A stretch of DNA of 64,000 bases from assembly GCF_029407905.1 (NCBI RefSeq), contig NC_073643.1:40768501-40832500 (forward strand), written 5' to 3'. The stretch's first letter is position 1. Every line of letters starts with the position of its first letter. The DNA is from Bubalus kerabau (taxonomy: Eukaryota > Chordata > Mammalia > Artiodactyla > Bovidae). The notes under the pieces are model-generated. The model made no database searches, was not told where the DNA came from, and was given only the letters and a program-made list of their open reading frames with translations. A program made the position numbers and the translations under genes. Shown here one piece after another: positions 10,553 to 21,605 of this stretch.

Positions 10553-12599
10553 CTGTATAATCATAAGAGACTTGATTTAGGTCAGACCTGAATGGCCTAG
10601 TGGTTTTCCCTACGTTCTTCAATTTGAGTCTGTATTTTGCAATAAGAAGTCCATGATCTGAGCCTCAGTCAGCTCCCCATCTTGTTTTTGCTGACTGTAT
10701 ACTGCTTCTTTATCTTCAGCTGCAAATAATATAATTAATCTGACTTTGGTACTGACCACCTGGTGATGTCTATGTGTATGGTGTTAGAGAACATTCAGAT
10801 TTCATTTAAATGTAGGTGTCCAGTTTTCCCAGCACCGCTTAATGAAAAGACTGTTTTTTCTCCATTGTATATTCTTGCCTCCTTTGTACGTTGATTGTAA
10901 GTGCATGGGTTTATTTCTGGACTTTGTATCCTGTTCCACTGGTCTGTATTTCTGTATCTTGTAGTATAGTCTGAAGTCAGGAAACCTGATTCCTCTGGTT
11001 CTTTTTTCTTTCTCAGGCTTGCTTTGGTTATCTGGAATCTTCTGTGTTTCCATACAAATTAAAAAAATCTCTTGTTCTAGTTCTATGAAAATGCCATTAG
11101 TAATTTGATAGGGATTCACCAAATCTGTAGATTAACCTGGGTAGTATATTTTAACATGTTCTTGGATTGGAAGAATCAATATTCTCTCTCTCCATCGGTT
11201 GGTGTAGTCTTCAAGTTCTTTCATCAGTCTCTCAACAGTTTTCAGAGTGCAGACCTTTTGCCTCCTTGCATAGGTTTATTCCTAGGTATTTTATTCTTTT
11301 TGATGTGATGGTAAATAGGATTGTTTCTTTAACTGGAAATGCTTTACTGGTAATAATTTTTGAGCAAGGGGTCCTATGTTTTCCCTTTACCCGGGAGGGA
11401 CCTTACACCTTAGTAGCTGGTGCTGGCTCTGCCTTGCTAACCAGATACACGTGCACACAGGCCCTAGGACCTACCTCTGCAGCCCTCGTTTCCTCACACA
11501 GGAAGAGCAGATCCTAAAATTACTCCCCTCATGGGGTGATTTTGAGGATTAAAGGAAGGATTCAATTAGTTCTAATTGAGGGGGTGTCTTTACAGCAGCT
11601 GGTACAGAAAGCAGTCCATATATTTCAGCATTTGCTATACATCTCAGGTCACAATTAACAATTATTGAAAACCCCCTCAAAGAGCTTTTGCTTATTTGGC
11701 CGTTAGCTATCAGTCTTTATCAGACATCAGAGCTGAGAAAACATTGAAACACACAACCATGCAAGCACACATTCCCTTCGCTGTTAGAGTGGGGATGTCA
11801 TCTGGGTCAGGTGGCTCTGAAAAACTCCACTGTACACTCAGAGTAAGAGTGAACAAGGCAACCAGTATCCTTGTATTATTCTGAAAACTGTTGTGTCCAC
11901 TTGGAATACCTGGAAGGGTCCTAAGGGACCACCCTGCCGCCCTTCCCAATCGGGGACCCTCAGATCCCACCCTGAGAACTGCTGAATGAAATCAGCCCGC
12001 TCTAGCATCCAACAGGGTGGCAGCCTTCACACAAGAAACTAGCCTTTTCGTTCTGTAAGTGAAGGTCTAATCTACTACTGTCTCATAAAATGGTGTAAGA
12101 AAGAACCATGACTGTGTTCCACACTCTTAGGAAAATAGGCTCTGTGTTTACCATTTGACAGTAATGATACAGATCAGCCTCTGGATAGGACTGTCTTGAA
12201 CAGACGAACATAGGAAGCTGAGAACAAAGCAGTTTGCCTTTAACCTATGCCTGTGCTCAAACTGAATGAGTGTACTTTTCGTTGAAGCTTTACCCTTAGA
12301 GATCGTTTTATCTAGAAACTCATTCACCTGGCACACAGCTGTAAGGACCAGGCAGACAGCACAGAGTTTGTGTGCTAGAAGTTTAACTCTCTGTCAGTGG
12401 AAGCACCCATCTATTTTTTGACAGAGCTTAAAAAACTTTGTAAATTGGCTTTATAGTCCACAGATGAATGGAAGCAGGTAAAATAACAAAAACAAGGCTC
12501 TCCGGGGAAAGTTCATACATAAGCACATATCCTAAATAACAGGTAAGTCATCCTAACTTGAAACACGGTACCAACTCATACCAGTATTATCTACTACCC

Positions 12600-12980
12600 A
12601 CTGTTTGTCAGGCATGGGGCTTCACTCTACAGAGAATGGGACAAATGGGTTTGCACTGCTGGTCTCTGCATTGTGGGGCTGACAGTCATGTATACAAGCA
12701 GTGAGAAGCGCATCTGATAAACAGGAATGGCACTGGTAAAGATGTGCTGTCTGTAAATGATCACCTCTGGGATGAATCAGAGACAATTTCAAAGAGAGTG
12801 CCTTTTGAGGTGTGTGTGGAATGAAAGAACAGGAGGACTGGGATGGTAGCCAGAGGGCAGTAGACTTCAACCAGATTGCAGAAGGATTTGGAAACTGTAC
12901 TGCAAGCGTGTGGAGCATCTGCAAGCCCCGGGGGCCAACGATACGTGGAGGTGAGGGGGCACAAGAAGGACTTGGATGTC
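12600..12980 (-). repeat. L2-like ancient LINE (antisense)
   Basis: GGCATGGGGCTTCACTCTAC, GTGGGGCTGACAGTCATGTA and AAGCAGTGAGAAGCGCATC resemble the reverse complement of L2 3' text, much diverged. Confidence 0.35.
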
Positions 12981-13661
12981 TTTCTGGTTTGTACAACTAA
13001 GTGGATGGGAGCAGGATGGGAGGCTGAGTTCGGACCTACAGATACTAGACTTGAGGTGTCTGTAGGCTAGCAGGAAGGGATATTTAGAGGTGCAAAAGGT
13101 AAGATGGAAACTGAAAGTTAACTGGCATTCAGAGTGCTGTACTAGAGCAACTACTTAAAAGCTTCAAATTTGCTCAAGTAATGTAGAAAAATAGTTTTAA
13201 TGGACTCACTTCTCTCTCAAAGATGGTGGATAAATGAATGAACACTTGATCTCCGGGGGCTTTTCATCCAGCTCGCCTATGTAACATGTGAAGATGCACG
13301 AGTGTAGGATTAACTTGCTCTTTTCTTATTTAGACCTAAGAACAAGCTATATCTGATTAAGTCCAGAGCTAACATATGCAGCATGTAGTGTCAAATGAAA
13401 ATCACTGCCTAAGACAATCCACCCCAAAGCTGTATGTAGATGAATGAATCAAACAGGTCTGTTAAAATTGTACTCCCCCCCCTCCTTTCTCCGTTCTCTA
13501 ATATAAAATCAGCTGCATTCCTGACTTAAGGGCAGATCTTTGGAGTACTATTAATACCAAAAAATCCACCACAAAACTGGGCAGCAGCATTAGCATTTGG
13601 TCTGAATTGCTAAAAGCTGGTAAAATCCAGAAGGTATTTGAAAAGCTAACCCAGATTAGTT

Positions 13662-13672
13662 GGGGGGGGGGG
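13662..13672. repeat. G11 homopolymer
   Basis: Run of eleven G, bounded by T and TACTC. A C-run lies 190 bp to the left (near 13475). Probably length-variable; sequencing error is possible. Confidence 0.85.
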
Positions 13673-14847
13673 TACTCTAGAAGCAGTCCTCCCTTTCTGC
13701 TATCACTGCGTATCCTATAGACCAGGAGCAAGTACCTAGTTCTTTTGAGGCTGTGTCATTTAAACACTACTGCTTCCAGGGATCTTACTGCTGGTGGTTT
13801 AACTTTTGTCCAACTCTTGGGACACCATAGACTGTGGCCTCTTAATTCTTCTTAATCTAAGAGGCAGGCTACCATTTTGGAATAGTCACTATTTTAAAAA
13901 GACCATCAGACTCCTTGGAAGGAGCCGATCATGTGGCTTGCTTCAAACTGGTGAAGTACTGACCTCAGCCAGCAGTCTCTGTGCATTTCCTACGACAGGG
14001 ACAGTTCAAGGCAAAGGCTTATTTTATAAGCTTTACTGTGAAATGTATCAATAGCTACACTAGCAGAGGGGGTGGTAATTGAACAGTAAACGCCTAACAA
14101 CTTGCTGACTAAGGAAGCTACCTACCTTGGAACTTGGGGCAGAGGCTTGTGAGATTTGAAACCATCTGCCACCGTCTGGCAGGTCAAGTCCCACCTATGA
14201 AGTCTGACTCCAGATATTCGTACACCATTAGGTATATCTAGGACCCTGTCCCTCTCATTCAAGTGACAGTACGCTGGGTTTGAAGTCCATTCAGACACTT
14301 AGCAGCTTTGAGCTAAAAGCAAATCATGCTTTACCTTTAAACCTCCAGAGATGGTCAACTTCAAAACACATTGTAAACTATAAGTATTATTAAGAGTTAA
14401 CTTTTTGATTACTAATCAACTAAACATGTTTTAAAAGGTATTCTACCTAGTGTTGGTTGAAAATCAGTGTAAGGATTTAAAGACAGTATAAACTATGACA
14501 TGTAAATTAATATAAATGTAAACATGTAAATTATTGTCTAGTTTGTATTACTGAAACAGAAAACCTAGGAAAGCATGCAGACATATTGTGGTAGGCTAAT
14601 ATACAGTACTATCTAGAAAGATGAACCTATACTCCAGGAGAACCTGAAGCCTTTGACAAACTAAAATGCACATTTTACACAGGTACACACTAGAAACCAC
14701 ATGTTCCAGGTAGAAACCACAATATATGCACATTAGAAATATCCTGGAATTGTCGCACGCAGAGAGAGGGCTTGTGAAGTCTCTCTTTCCTCCCTCCTCC
14801 TATCACAATCACAGTGCAACAGGAAAATGAAAAAAACTGGTACATAC

Positions 14848-14990
14848 TCATCATGGACAATAGTGGGGCCATCCCTTGTCAAGGCCTCTTCCTTGATGAC
14901 GTTGATAAGCTCAAAAGTACTGCTGATGGGGGCATCCGGGTTGGGCCATTTGGGACACTGGAAATGTCGAACTTCGAGGACATAGTCATC
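14848..14990 (-). CDS. PTPRG: PTPRG exon 28 (D2, WPN loop and HD motif)
   Basis: Forty-seven residues plus two bases: [20 protein letters not shown] ... [10 protein letters not shown], then GA of the next Glu. Two inactivating features of D2 are visible. The WPD loop reads WPN (Asn codon 14940-14942), and the catalytic cysteine is Asp (VHD, codon 14850-14852). Both are the normal state of PTPRG D2, which in this family acts as a regulatory pseudophosphatase that can cover D1 in dimers. Acceptor TGCTTGCAG, donor GTATGT. Confidence 0.96.
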
Positions 14991-15955
14991 CTGCAAGCAG
15001 CATGACATGAGTCACAGGTCATTTTTCACCTCATCCTGTCTATAGTCTTAACAACTAGAACTTGTTCCTGGGGAAGTAAATAGTATAGACAACTGAAAAA
15101 TGTCATGATTGCCAGGAGACCCAAACCGCTGTGAGGAGGAAAGTACTGGGGAGGTCTGCCTGACAGGGAGCAAACAAGCTCGGTGGTGTGGTAGAGTAGT
15201 TGCTACACTTGTGTCCGAATCCTATCTGACGCCATGAACTACAGTCATGCTCCTCCGTCCATGGGATTCTCCAGGCAAGGATACTGGGGTGGGTTGCCAT
15301 TTTGTTCTCCAGGGGAGCTTCCTGTCCCAGTGATTGAACCTGTGTCTCCTGAACTGCAGGCAGCTTCTTTACTGCTAGGCCACCAGGGAAGCAACAAATG
15401 AGGTTATCCTAGTGAAATAGAATCCTGTTCAGGCAAACATTTTAAGGGACAACAAACTATAAGAGACTTTATATCCTATTCTATCTTATCTATAAAAATA
15501 AAAACAAGGAAGGGGAAAGGACATCAGTATTTAATTTACTAAATAAGATAACTCCCCTCTTAACCACTCCATAGGAAGATAGTTAATTACTCATCAAAAT
15601 GTTGTGTATTTTTTTTAATGTATAGTCTTAATATTATCACCTCTGCAACATATTATATTGTAAGGCTTACATTTCTGATGGCAAAGTAACCACAGAGCTC
15701 TAGTATATTGTTCTTATAATCAGGTCAACAAGCCTATTTGTATGCATGGTTAATCAGAGGAACTGCTACATTTCATCCTTCCACCTGGAAAAAGCAAATA
15801 CTTGAAGGAAGCAAAAAAGGAAGTGTGCACATTTAAAATTAGGTCATACTCAGGACGCCCGGGCCTGTCCTCAGGGTGGTATATTACTTCATTGTCACTT
15901 AGAATCACCCAGGACCCAGGTACAGCTGTTACCAAGGGCCTGAGGTTAGGGTTAC
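14991..15955 (-). other. intron 27 (965 bp)
   Basis: Contains one antisense SINE (15205-15394). The remaining 15400-15955 is AT-rich, without a recognised element. Confidence 0.85.
15205..15394 (-). mobile_element. Bov-tA-type SINE
   Basis: Reverse-complement SINE text: CTCCTCCGTCCATGGGATTC, GGCAAGGATACTGGGGTG, GTGTCTCCTGAACTGCAGGC, CTAGGCCACCAGGGAAGC. The part nearest 15205 is degraded. Confidence 0.85.
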
Positions 15956-16102
15956 CTGTGTAGCTTCAAGGATAAAGTCATGGATGATGATTTGCTCTTC
16001 ATTAGAGAGGCACAGTCTGTCTTTGCTGATAAGGGTGACGGTAAAGGCCTCACAGTTCATGGATTCTTCTCGACTGGGCCAGTATACAAACTCATCTTCA
16101 GC
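15956..16102 (-). CDS. PTPRG: PTPRG exon 27 (D2)
   Basis: Forty-nine residues, phase 0 at both ends: [14 protein letters not shown], then [20 protein letters not shown], ending HDFILEATQ. This is the beta-sheet part of D2 before the WPN loop. The acceptor GTGCCTGTAG is good; the donor CAG|GTAACC departs from consensus at +5. As the exon is 147 nt with phase 0-0, skipping it would leave the frame intact. Confidence 0.96.
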
Positions 16103-16554
16103 CTACAGGCACCAAAGAAAAAAAAAATTCTTCTGCAGGGCTGTCAACCATTTGTTCTTGAATTTTCGTACCAATTTCTTATGTTTGCAATTTCCCATAA
16201 TTTGGGATCATCTTTTAAGTTTGGTTCATAGAATTATTGATATACTTATATTGCATCATGCTGAGGTCAGTGGTTATTATATTTTATTGTAAAACACAAT
16301 CACTATTTTTTGGCACCTCTCATCTATGTTACTCTAACAACCAAAAAGGCTCCTTCTGTAGGGGATGTCTAACCCCTAGCTGAGAAATGCTGTGTAATGG
16401 TTAAGTGTGAGAATAAAAAAGGAGATATGATCTCCTATCCTATCAATTTTATTATTTCACAGTGGCTTAGTGCAATTAAGATATGCTAATTGTTGTTCTA
16501 TGGATTATGTTATTAAGAGTTCTACAAGTTGACTAGCATTTTCCAAAAGACTTT

Positions 16555-16680
16555 TTGTAAACATTATCTTATGTACTTTTCTTAATACACTAGTGAGGGA
16601 AGGAGGTTTTTATCTTCCGTCTTTGTAGATGAAAACACCAAGGCTCAGACAGGTCCATAAATAAGCATGCTAGCTATAAG
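16555..16680 (+). repeat. MIR-like ancient SINE
   Basis: TTGTAGATGAAAACACCAAG and GCTCAGACAGGTCCATAAAT preserve the MIR core order (counterpart of 'cagatgaggaaactgaggc'). Confidence 0.55.
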
Positions 16681-17404
16681 TATAAGGTGCTTTGTAAAAG
16701 GGCAGTTAAGCTGTCAATGTTAAGACTTCAAGTCTTTCAGTCTTGAATCAGGCAAGCTTTAAATGTTTATCTATTTTAAGATTAAAGATAAATATTCAGT
16801 AACAAACTACAGTACATACAATAGATAAGCAATAACAATTTACAGCTCAGGGAGCAATATTCAAATATCTTATAATAACCTGTAATGGAAAAGAATCAGA
16901 AAAAATAACTAAATCACTTAGCTTTACACCTGAAACTAATACAATATTCAGGCTTGATACTTGAATTCTTTCCCTGAAAACTATGAACAAAGATAACCAT
17001 TGCCTAGGTTGGAGACTGAGAAATAAATCATCATGATGAGCCTCGTCTCCTTTTTCTCATCAGTTCAAATGGCAAATTACAGTTTGCTTGTAATATATAG
17101 ATTTCTATGGGCATTTTCCTGAAAAAGCCTAGACACTATACTAGTGAAGTCAGAAATAATTCTGAATAATGTTCATAGCAAGGTTTTGTTTAATCTTACA
17201 TTGTTGCATTAGAAATGAGCCAACAGTCCAATAAGACTTATCACCCTTTCAAGTTTCAATATAGCTTATTGCCAAGTACATTTTTATTTTTAAAGCTCAG
17301 CATAAGGGGAAACAGATTAGCAATCGGGTTTAGTCTATACAAAAGAAGTCTGTAACTGTCTTGGATTTTAATACACTGTGCCCTAGGATATGGAATTAGA
17401 ACCC

Positions 17405-17616
17405 TTTTAACGGATATTCTGGTGGATCAGCGGTAAAGAAGACACTTGCAATGCAGGAGACGTGGGTTTGATCCCTGAGTCAGGAAGATCCGCTGGAGAA
17501 GGGAATGGCAACCCACTCCAGTGTTCTTGCCTGGGAAATCCCATGCACAGAAAAGCCTGGCGGGATATAGTCCGTAGGGTTACAAAGTCAGACACCACTA
17601 AGCAACTAAAACAACA
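17405..17616 (+). mobile_element. Bov-tA-type SINE
   Basis: GATATTCTGGTGGATCAGCG head, GTGGGTTTGATCCCTGAGTC B-box region, GTGTTCTTGCCTGGGAAATC, tail ending CTAAGCAACTAAAACAACAA. Confidence 0.9.
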
Positions 17617-17639
17617 ATGACATAATGATGAACAAGGCC

Positions 17640-17800
17640 TCTAAATTTGACCAAATACACAGATTAAGCATAGGACTGGATATAACCCTGAATAATCTGA
17701 CTAAGCCTTAATTTCCGTAACAGAAAAGTGGGAATAATAAAACTATATACCCCAAATAACGATTATGATGATAATATGAATTAGAAATTCTCTAATTGGC
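17640..17800 (+). repeat. MIR-like ancient SINE
   Basis: CTTAATTTCCGTAACAGAAA and AGTGGGAATAATAAAACTAT correspond to the MIR core 'cagtttcctcatctgtaaaa tggggataata'. Confidence 0.4.
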
Positions 17801-17814
17801 CTACCAACTGCCAA

Positions 17815-17935
17815 AAGGAGTTAGTAATGGCAACCCACTCGGGTTTTCTTGCCTGGAGAACCCCATGGACAGAGTAGTCTGGTGGGCTACAGTCCACGGG
17901 GGTCACAAAGCCCACAACCGAGCAACTAACAAAAT
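17815..17935 (+). mobile_element. Bov-tA-type SINE, 5' truncated
   Basis: Only the 3' half: AATGGCAACCCACTCGGGTT, GAGAACCCCATGGACAGAGT, GGTGGGCTACAGTCCACGGG, ending GAGCAACTAACAAAATGG. Confidence 0.85.
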
Positions 17936-18156
17936 GGTGGAAGAAAGGCAGAAAGATAGTTTTGAACACAAGACAGTAAACTAGGGAATAAGGGCTCAAC
18001 TTGACAGACTGACTTCAGTAGGACCTCTGGTCTCCCGGGTATTTTGCTCATGGATAAGGCACAGATGCCTTGGCCACAGTGACTTCTGGGCCATCCACAG
18101 AACCATGGTCTTGTAAAGTTACAGCAGTGATAAATAACAAAGCAAACAAAAAATGC

Positions 18157-18359
18157 AGAGACATCATCGTGTCCGGCTCCTTGCGGCCCCATGGGCTGTA
18201 TAGCCCACCAGGTTCCTCTGTCCATGGCATTCTCCAAGCAAGAATTCTGGAGTGGATTGCCATTTCCTCCTCCAGGGGATCTTCCCAACCCAGGGATCGA
18301 ACACAGGTCTTCTGCATTGCAGGCAGATTCTTTATCGATTCAGCCAGCAGGAAAGCCCT
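18157..18359 (-). mobile_element. Bov-tA-type SINE
   Basis: Antisense copy: CATCGTGTCCGGCTCCTTGC, GGTTCCTCTGTCCATGGCAT, GATCTTCCCAACCCAGGGAT, ending CAGCCAGCAGGAAAGCCC. It forms an inverted pair with 17815-17935. Confidence 0.9.
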
Positions 18360-18384
18360 TAGAAAACACTACATCTGACTTTCC

Positions 18385-18560
18385 ACCTCTGAGCTATGAG
18401 CGCGGACACGCAGGATTCCAGCATCGCCTCCGTGGGCCCGAGAGAGACCCGGAAGCGACAGGCCTGGGCCTGCAGCCTCGCTGTCCGTACCGCAGACTTA
18501 CTGGATCCAGGCTCCCACTCGCCTGCCCATGCAAATGAGCTTGTGGGCAGAGCCGCTTTC
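18385..18560. promoter_or_regulatory. GC-rich block with octamer motif (candidate element)
   Basis: About 175 bp clearly richer in CpG than its AT-rich surroundings, not recognised as a repeat, directly beside a SINE. It contains ATGCAAAT (18529-18536), the POU/octamer motif, in GCCCATGCAAATGAGC. No transcription start signal was seen. Regulatory role is inference only. Confidence 0.25.
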
Positions 18561-19071
18561 AGTGGCTGTCCTCTGTTCAGGGAGGATAACAAAACACTGA
18601 CTCATCCAACAAATGCACGTTTTAACAACCCTAAATGCCTCCAATTTCCATATGCCAAACAGAATAGACCCCTATTGCCAGCTAATTTGAAAATTTACAC
18701 TCCAGTTTTTAGCTTAAGATTCTCAACTCTGTTGCCATTCTATCACACAGAAGCAGTCTTGGTATTCTGAAGCTGGAGCAGAAAGCGACAAAGTGAAGTT
18801 CCTACTGACTGGGCACACAGTCAAACGCATGTCATCAAGACTAGGGGTTCAGTCACATGCTGTTCTTTGCTGATTAAAAAACTCACTACTCTTGACACTC
18901 AAGGAAGCAGATCGTTTTTGTTTTTGTTTTTACTGTGTGCTTCCATGTCCTCATAGTAACTTCTGAAGACCCAACTGATTGAAAACTTCGGGCAATGAGA
19001 ATGCAGCGGTAACACTCAAACTTGTTTTCATAAACGTGTGCACCCTTCTCCTCTAGGGTCTTAGACACCTC

Positions 19072-19270
19072 AGTTGTTGTTCAGTTGCTAAGTCGTGTCT
19101 GACTCTTTGTGACCCACTGGACTGTAGCCCGCCAGGCTCCTCTGTGCATGGGATTTCCCAGGCAAGAACACTGGAGTGGGTTGCCATTTCCTTCTCCAGG
19201 GGATCTTCCTAACCCAGGTGTCCTGCATTGGCAGGTGGATTCTTTACCTCTGATCCACCGGGAAGTCTGG
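19072..19270 (-). mobile_element. Bov-tA-type SINE
   Basis: Antisense copy: TTGTTCAGTTGCTAAGTCGT, GACTGTAGCCCGCCAGGCTC, GGGATCTTCCTAACCCAGG, GATCCACCGGGAAGTC. Confidence 0.92.
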
Positions 19271-19562
19271 AGACCTCAATAGGGAAGGACTAAAGGGAGG
19301 AGAAAAAATTAGTAGCTTAGTCGAGGTCTTTAAAAAGCACTGTTAATTTCCAACAAAAAAGCCTCTCCTTTTCTCCTTCCTTCCCTGTAACAGATCTGGC
19401 TTGCCTATGGAATGGGGGGGTAAATGATGATACATTATTAGTACTTTTGATAATGATTTTTTTTTTTTTTGGCTGGGAAACATTTCTATGATGTGGGGTC
19501 GGACATATACAATAACAAAATAAGGCAAGTGAATCAAATCATGGCTGTAATTATTTGTATAT

Positions 19563-19720
19563 ATGCCCCTGGGCAAACTAGTTCCCTCAGTTTTCTGAGC
19601 TCCTAAAGGAGGTGAAGAGAGTACCTATGTCAGCAAGTTGTAGAAATGATTTAATGAGCTAATACATGTGAAAACAAGCTCATATAATCAATACACGTTG
19701 ACTACTGTTACTGCTCATTT
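19563..19720 (+). repeat. MIR ancient SINE
   Basis: CCCTGGGCAAACTAGTTCCC, TCAGTTTTCTGAGCTCCTAA, AGAGTACCTATGTCAG and GATTTAATGAGCTAATACAT follow the MIR consensus in order. Confidence 0.7.
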
Positions 19721-20004
19721 GTTTTCAACAGTGACATGTGGCAACTAAGAGATCAGGGTCAGTTCATACACTAGTGAGGTTGGAGACAGAACTTTTTTCC
19801 AAAACCTTCTGTCACCTACCGTGTACAGTAGAGTTGAGGGGTCCTACCACCAGGAATCAGAAATCAAGGATTGGAGCAGACCTATGAAATGAGCAGTCTG
19901 CATTCCCTCCCCCAGCGCATGCAGACACTACAGCCCTATTCCAAGGTCATGAATGCGCGCGGCCTCACGGGCCCAGAAATGCAGAACAGGCGCGCCTCAC
20001 TCAC

Positions 20005-20133
20005 CAAGCTCTGGTTGTCCGGCAGCATGACGATGATCTGCGCGTTGTGATCCCAAATCATCCTCCAGAAGTCCTTGGTGGTGTGCGGCAGAGGGTGCTG
20101 GGTTATAATAAACTCATTGCTCCTGTAATAGCC
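20005..20133 (-). CDS. PTPRG: PTPRG exon 26 (D2)
   Basis: Forty-three residues, phase 0-0: GYYRSNEFIITQHPLPHTTK, DFWRMIWDHNAQIIVMLPDN, QSL. It holds the DFWRMIW motif conserved in all classical PTP domains. The acceptor CTTCCTAACTAAAG lacks a strong pyrimidine tract next to AG, but a T-rich tract lies just upstream; donor GTGAGT. Confidence 0.96.
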
Positions 20134-20619
20134 CTTTAGTTAGGAAGATGAAAAACCAGCGATTATGAGCGTCTTATTCTAACTCCGCGATAGTCAAACA
20201 CATTCATGAAATAAGACCAGCATGGTGCTAACCTCACTGAAACAATCCAAAGAGGCTCTCAGTGCACTTGGCTAATTTTTAGATGTACTTCTGCTAACAC
20301 GTAGAGACAGTTTTCTCTCCATGTCCTATTCACTTCTCATTCCCCCTGCTGTTTTTACTTAACAGTAATTTCAACATGTATTCCAAGACTAGATGGGTGA
20401 AATCAATAAGATCACTTCCTTAACAAGCTTGTTTAAGCATTTTTGTGTCCTCATGGATTAGGTATTCTTTGTTAAAGGTTTCCAGATGCAGAAATCCCTC
20501 AAATTTTGATATTACACATTGAGAAAGTATTTGAATAATCAAAGCCGCATAGGTGGTGTCTGCTCTTTAGCACCATTCAGTGTAATCGGCTTCACTTATA
20601 ACGAACTGTTGACTCTCAC
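20134..20619 (-). other. intron 25 (486 bp)
   Basis: Starts GTGAGA, ends CTAACTAAAG on the gene strand. No repeat recognised. Confidence 0.85.
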
Positions 20620-20696
20620 CATGATATAAGAAGCATTAATGTAGTCCGTTCCTTTCATTCCAGGCAACGGTGCAAGACCCACTCGAGCACGTTCAG
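20620..20696 (-). CDS. PTPRG: PTPRG exon 25 (D2)
   Basis: Two bases completing Ser, then 25 residues: ERARVGLAPLPGMKG, then TDYINASYIM. The TDYINASYI motif is the PTP signature segment before the central beta sheet. A run of A on the plus strand (20705-20716) forms the polypyrimidine tract before the acceptor GTCATAG. Donor GTGAGA. Confidence 0.95.
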
Positions 20697-21605
20697 CTAT
20701 GACAAAAAAAAAAAAACAAACACATTTGCCTTGGTTACCCACACACCATCAACAGCACCTTCTCAGAGTTACCTGATGAGCCATAGAGTCCCTTAGCTCC
20801 TGTTTCTTTTTGGGTCCTGTTTCTTTTTAAGATTTACCTATGTTGTTAACCAAGCTAAAGCATTATCAGCTAAGACTGAATGTAAAAGGGCACTTTACAC
20901 GTCCATCTGCATGTGCCCAGAGGGACGCAGGCATTATGGGAATAACATGCAACTGTGGGAGACACTTTCTCAGCAGGTCACGAAGAAGCTAGAGACGAAA
21001 GAGGAGCTGAGGTCACTGTTGACCCCGGTCTGATGTTCCTACAATTAGACCAACATACTGCACTCTGCTCTTCCACATCCCCTTACCTCTCTATCTTTCT
21101 GTTCAGGAAGCACTTAGAAAATCTTGGCCTTTTTCAATCAAGAGAATCTCTCCACCGATTCCCTATGTCTGTTTCTATAGCATACACACAATGTCCTCTG
21201 CTGAGTCCCAAGTTACTTATATGATGGTCACCACCTATAAAGTGTCTTGGTCTCAGTTGACAGGATAATTTAATAATTGTAGTTCCAGTTGGACAGATTA
21301 AACCAGGACTCTCTATTTTCAGAGAGCATTCACGCCACAGTGACAACAACTTTACCTTTCTTTTTAGGGTTTTAAGCTAAGACATGGTAGAAATACCCTA
21401 ACTCTTCAATCTCGAGGTGAACTTGAAGCTAGATTTCCTGTCCCATAGACACAGCAACTTCCTGGTGCGGACAGCTGCCCCTCCCATCTGTCCTGTTTGT
21501 CCTAAGTATAACTTTTCCCCGTGGTGGTGGTTGCCTCTTTACCTAACACACAAAATCTCAAGAAAAGAAAAACACAGTCAAGTTGAACTGATGTTAAGAT
21601 CTTAC
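20697..21605 (-). other. intron 24 (909 bp)
   Basis: No interspersed repeat recognised; short frames on both strands show no family motif. Confidence 0.8.

Larger units (their letters stand above)
8374..10772 (-). mobile_element. BovB (RTE) LINE, 5' truncated, interrupted and internally deleted
   Basis: Antisense BovB. On the minus strand, 10772-10565 and 9734-9190 cover the region between endonuclease and reverse transcriptase (open 104-residue frame at 9380-9694, with RRARRDKKAFLSDQC). From 9185 to 8374 it covers the reverse transcriptase C-terminus and 3' end (MYECESWTIKKAERQRID, open at 8575-8775). The reverse transcriptase core between these is missing. The 3' end lies at 8374, next to the left duplication. 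A SINE-based insertion sits at 9747-10552. Confidence 0.88.
7890..11340 (-). mobile_element. L1 LINE fragment (outer layer of nested insertion)
   Basis: Antisense L1 sequence in two blocks, 7890-8373 (GACTGGTGTGAGATTTACC, CTGGTCATCTGTATGTCTCC, TGTGCAAAAGCTTTTGAGTT) and 10773 to about 11340 (GGTGTCCAGTTTTCCCAGCA, CTGTTCCACTGGTCTGTATT, CCTTGCATAGGTTTATTCCT). The blocks are contiguous in L1 order and are separated by a BovB insertion bounded by a 13-bp duplication. Confidence 0.85.
1841..14847 (-). other. intron 28 (13.0 kb), repeat-rich
   Basis: Holds several L1 fragments, two SINEs, a BovB copy with further insertions, and diverged MIR/L2-like pieces, listed separately. Stretches where I recognise nothing reliable: 1841-2980, 3720-4225, 4400-4900 (AT-rich, possibly old L1), 5120-5560 (old L1-like, apart from the short TA/CA tract at 5249-5276), 6450-7880 (pyrimidine-rich at first) and 11340-14847 apart from the L2-like piece and the G-run. 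No exon-like frame with splice sites was seen. Confidence 0.8.
16103..20004 (-). other. intron 26 (3.9 kb), SINE-rich
   Basis: Holds five or so SINEs and old MIR pieces, listed separately, plus a short GC-rich island at 18385-18560. Between 16103-16550, 16700-17400, 18600-19070 and 19270-19560 nothing reliable is recognised. There is a T12 run near 19458-19470. Confidence 0.8.
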
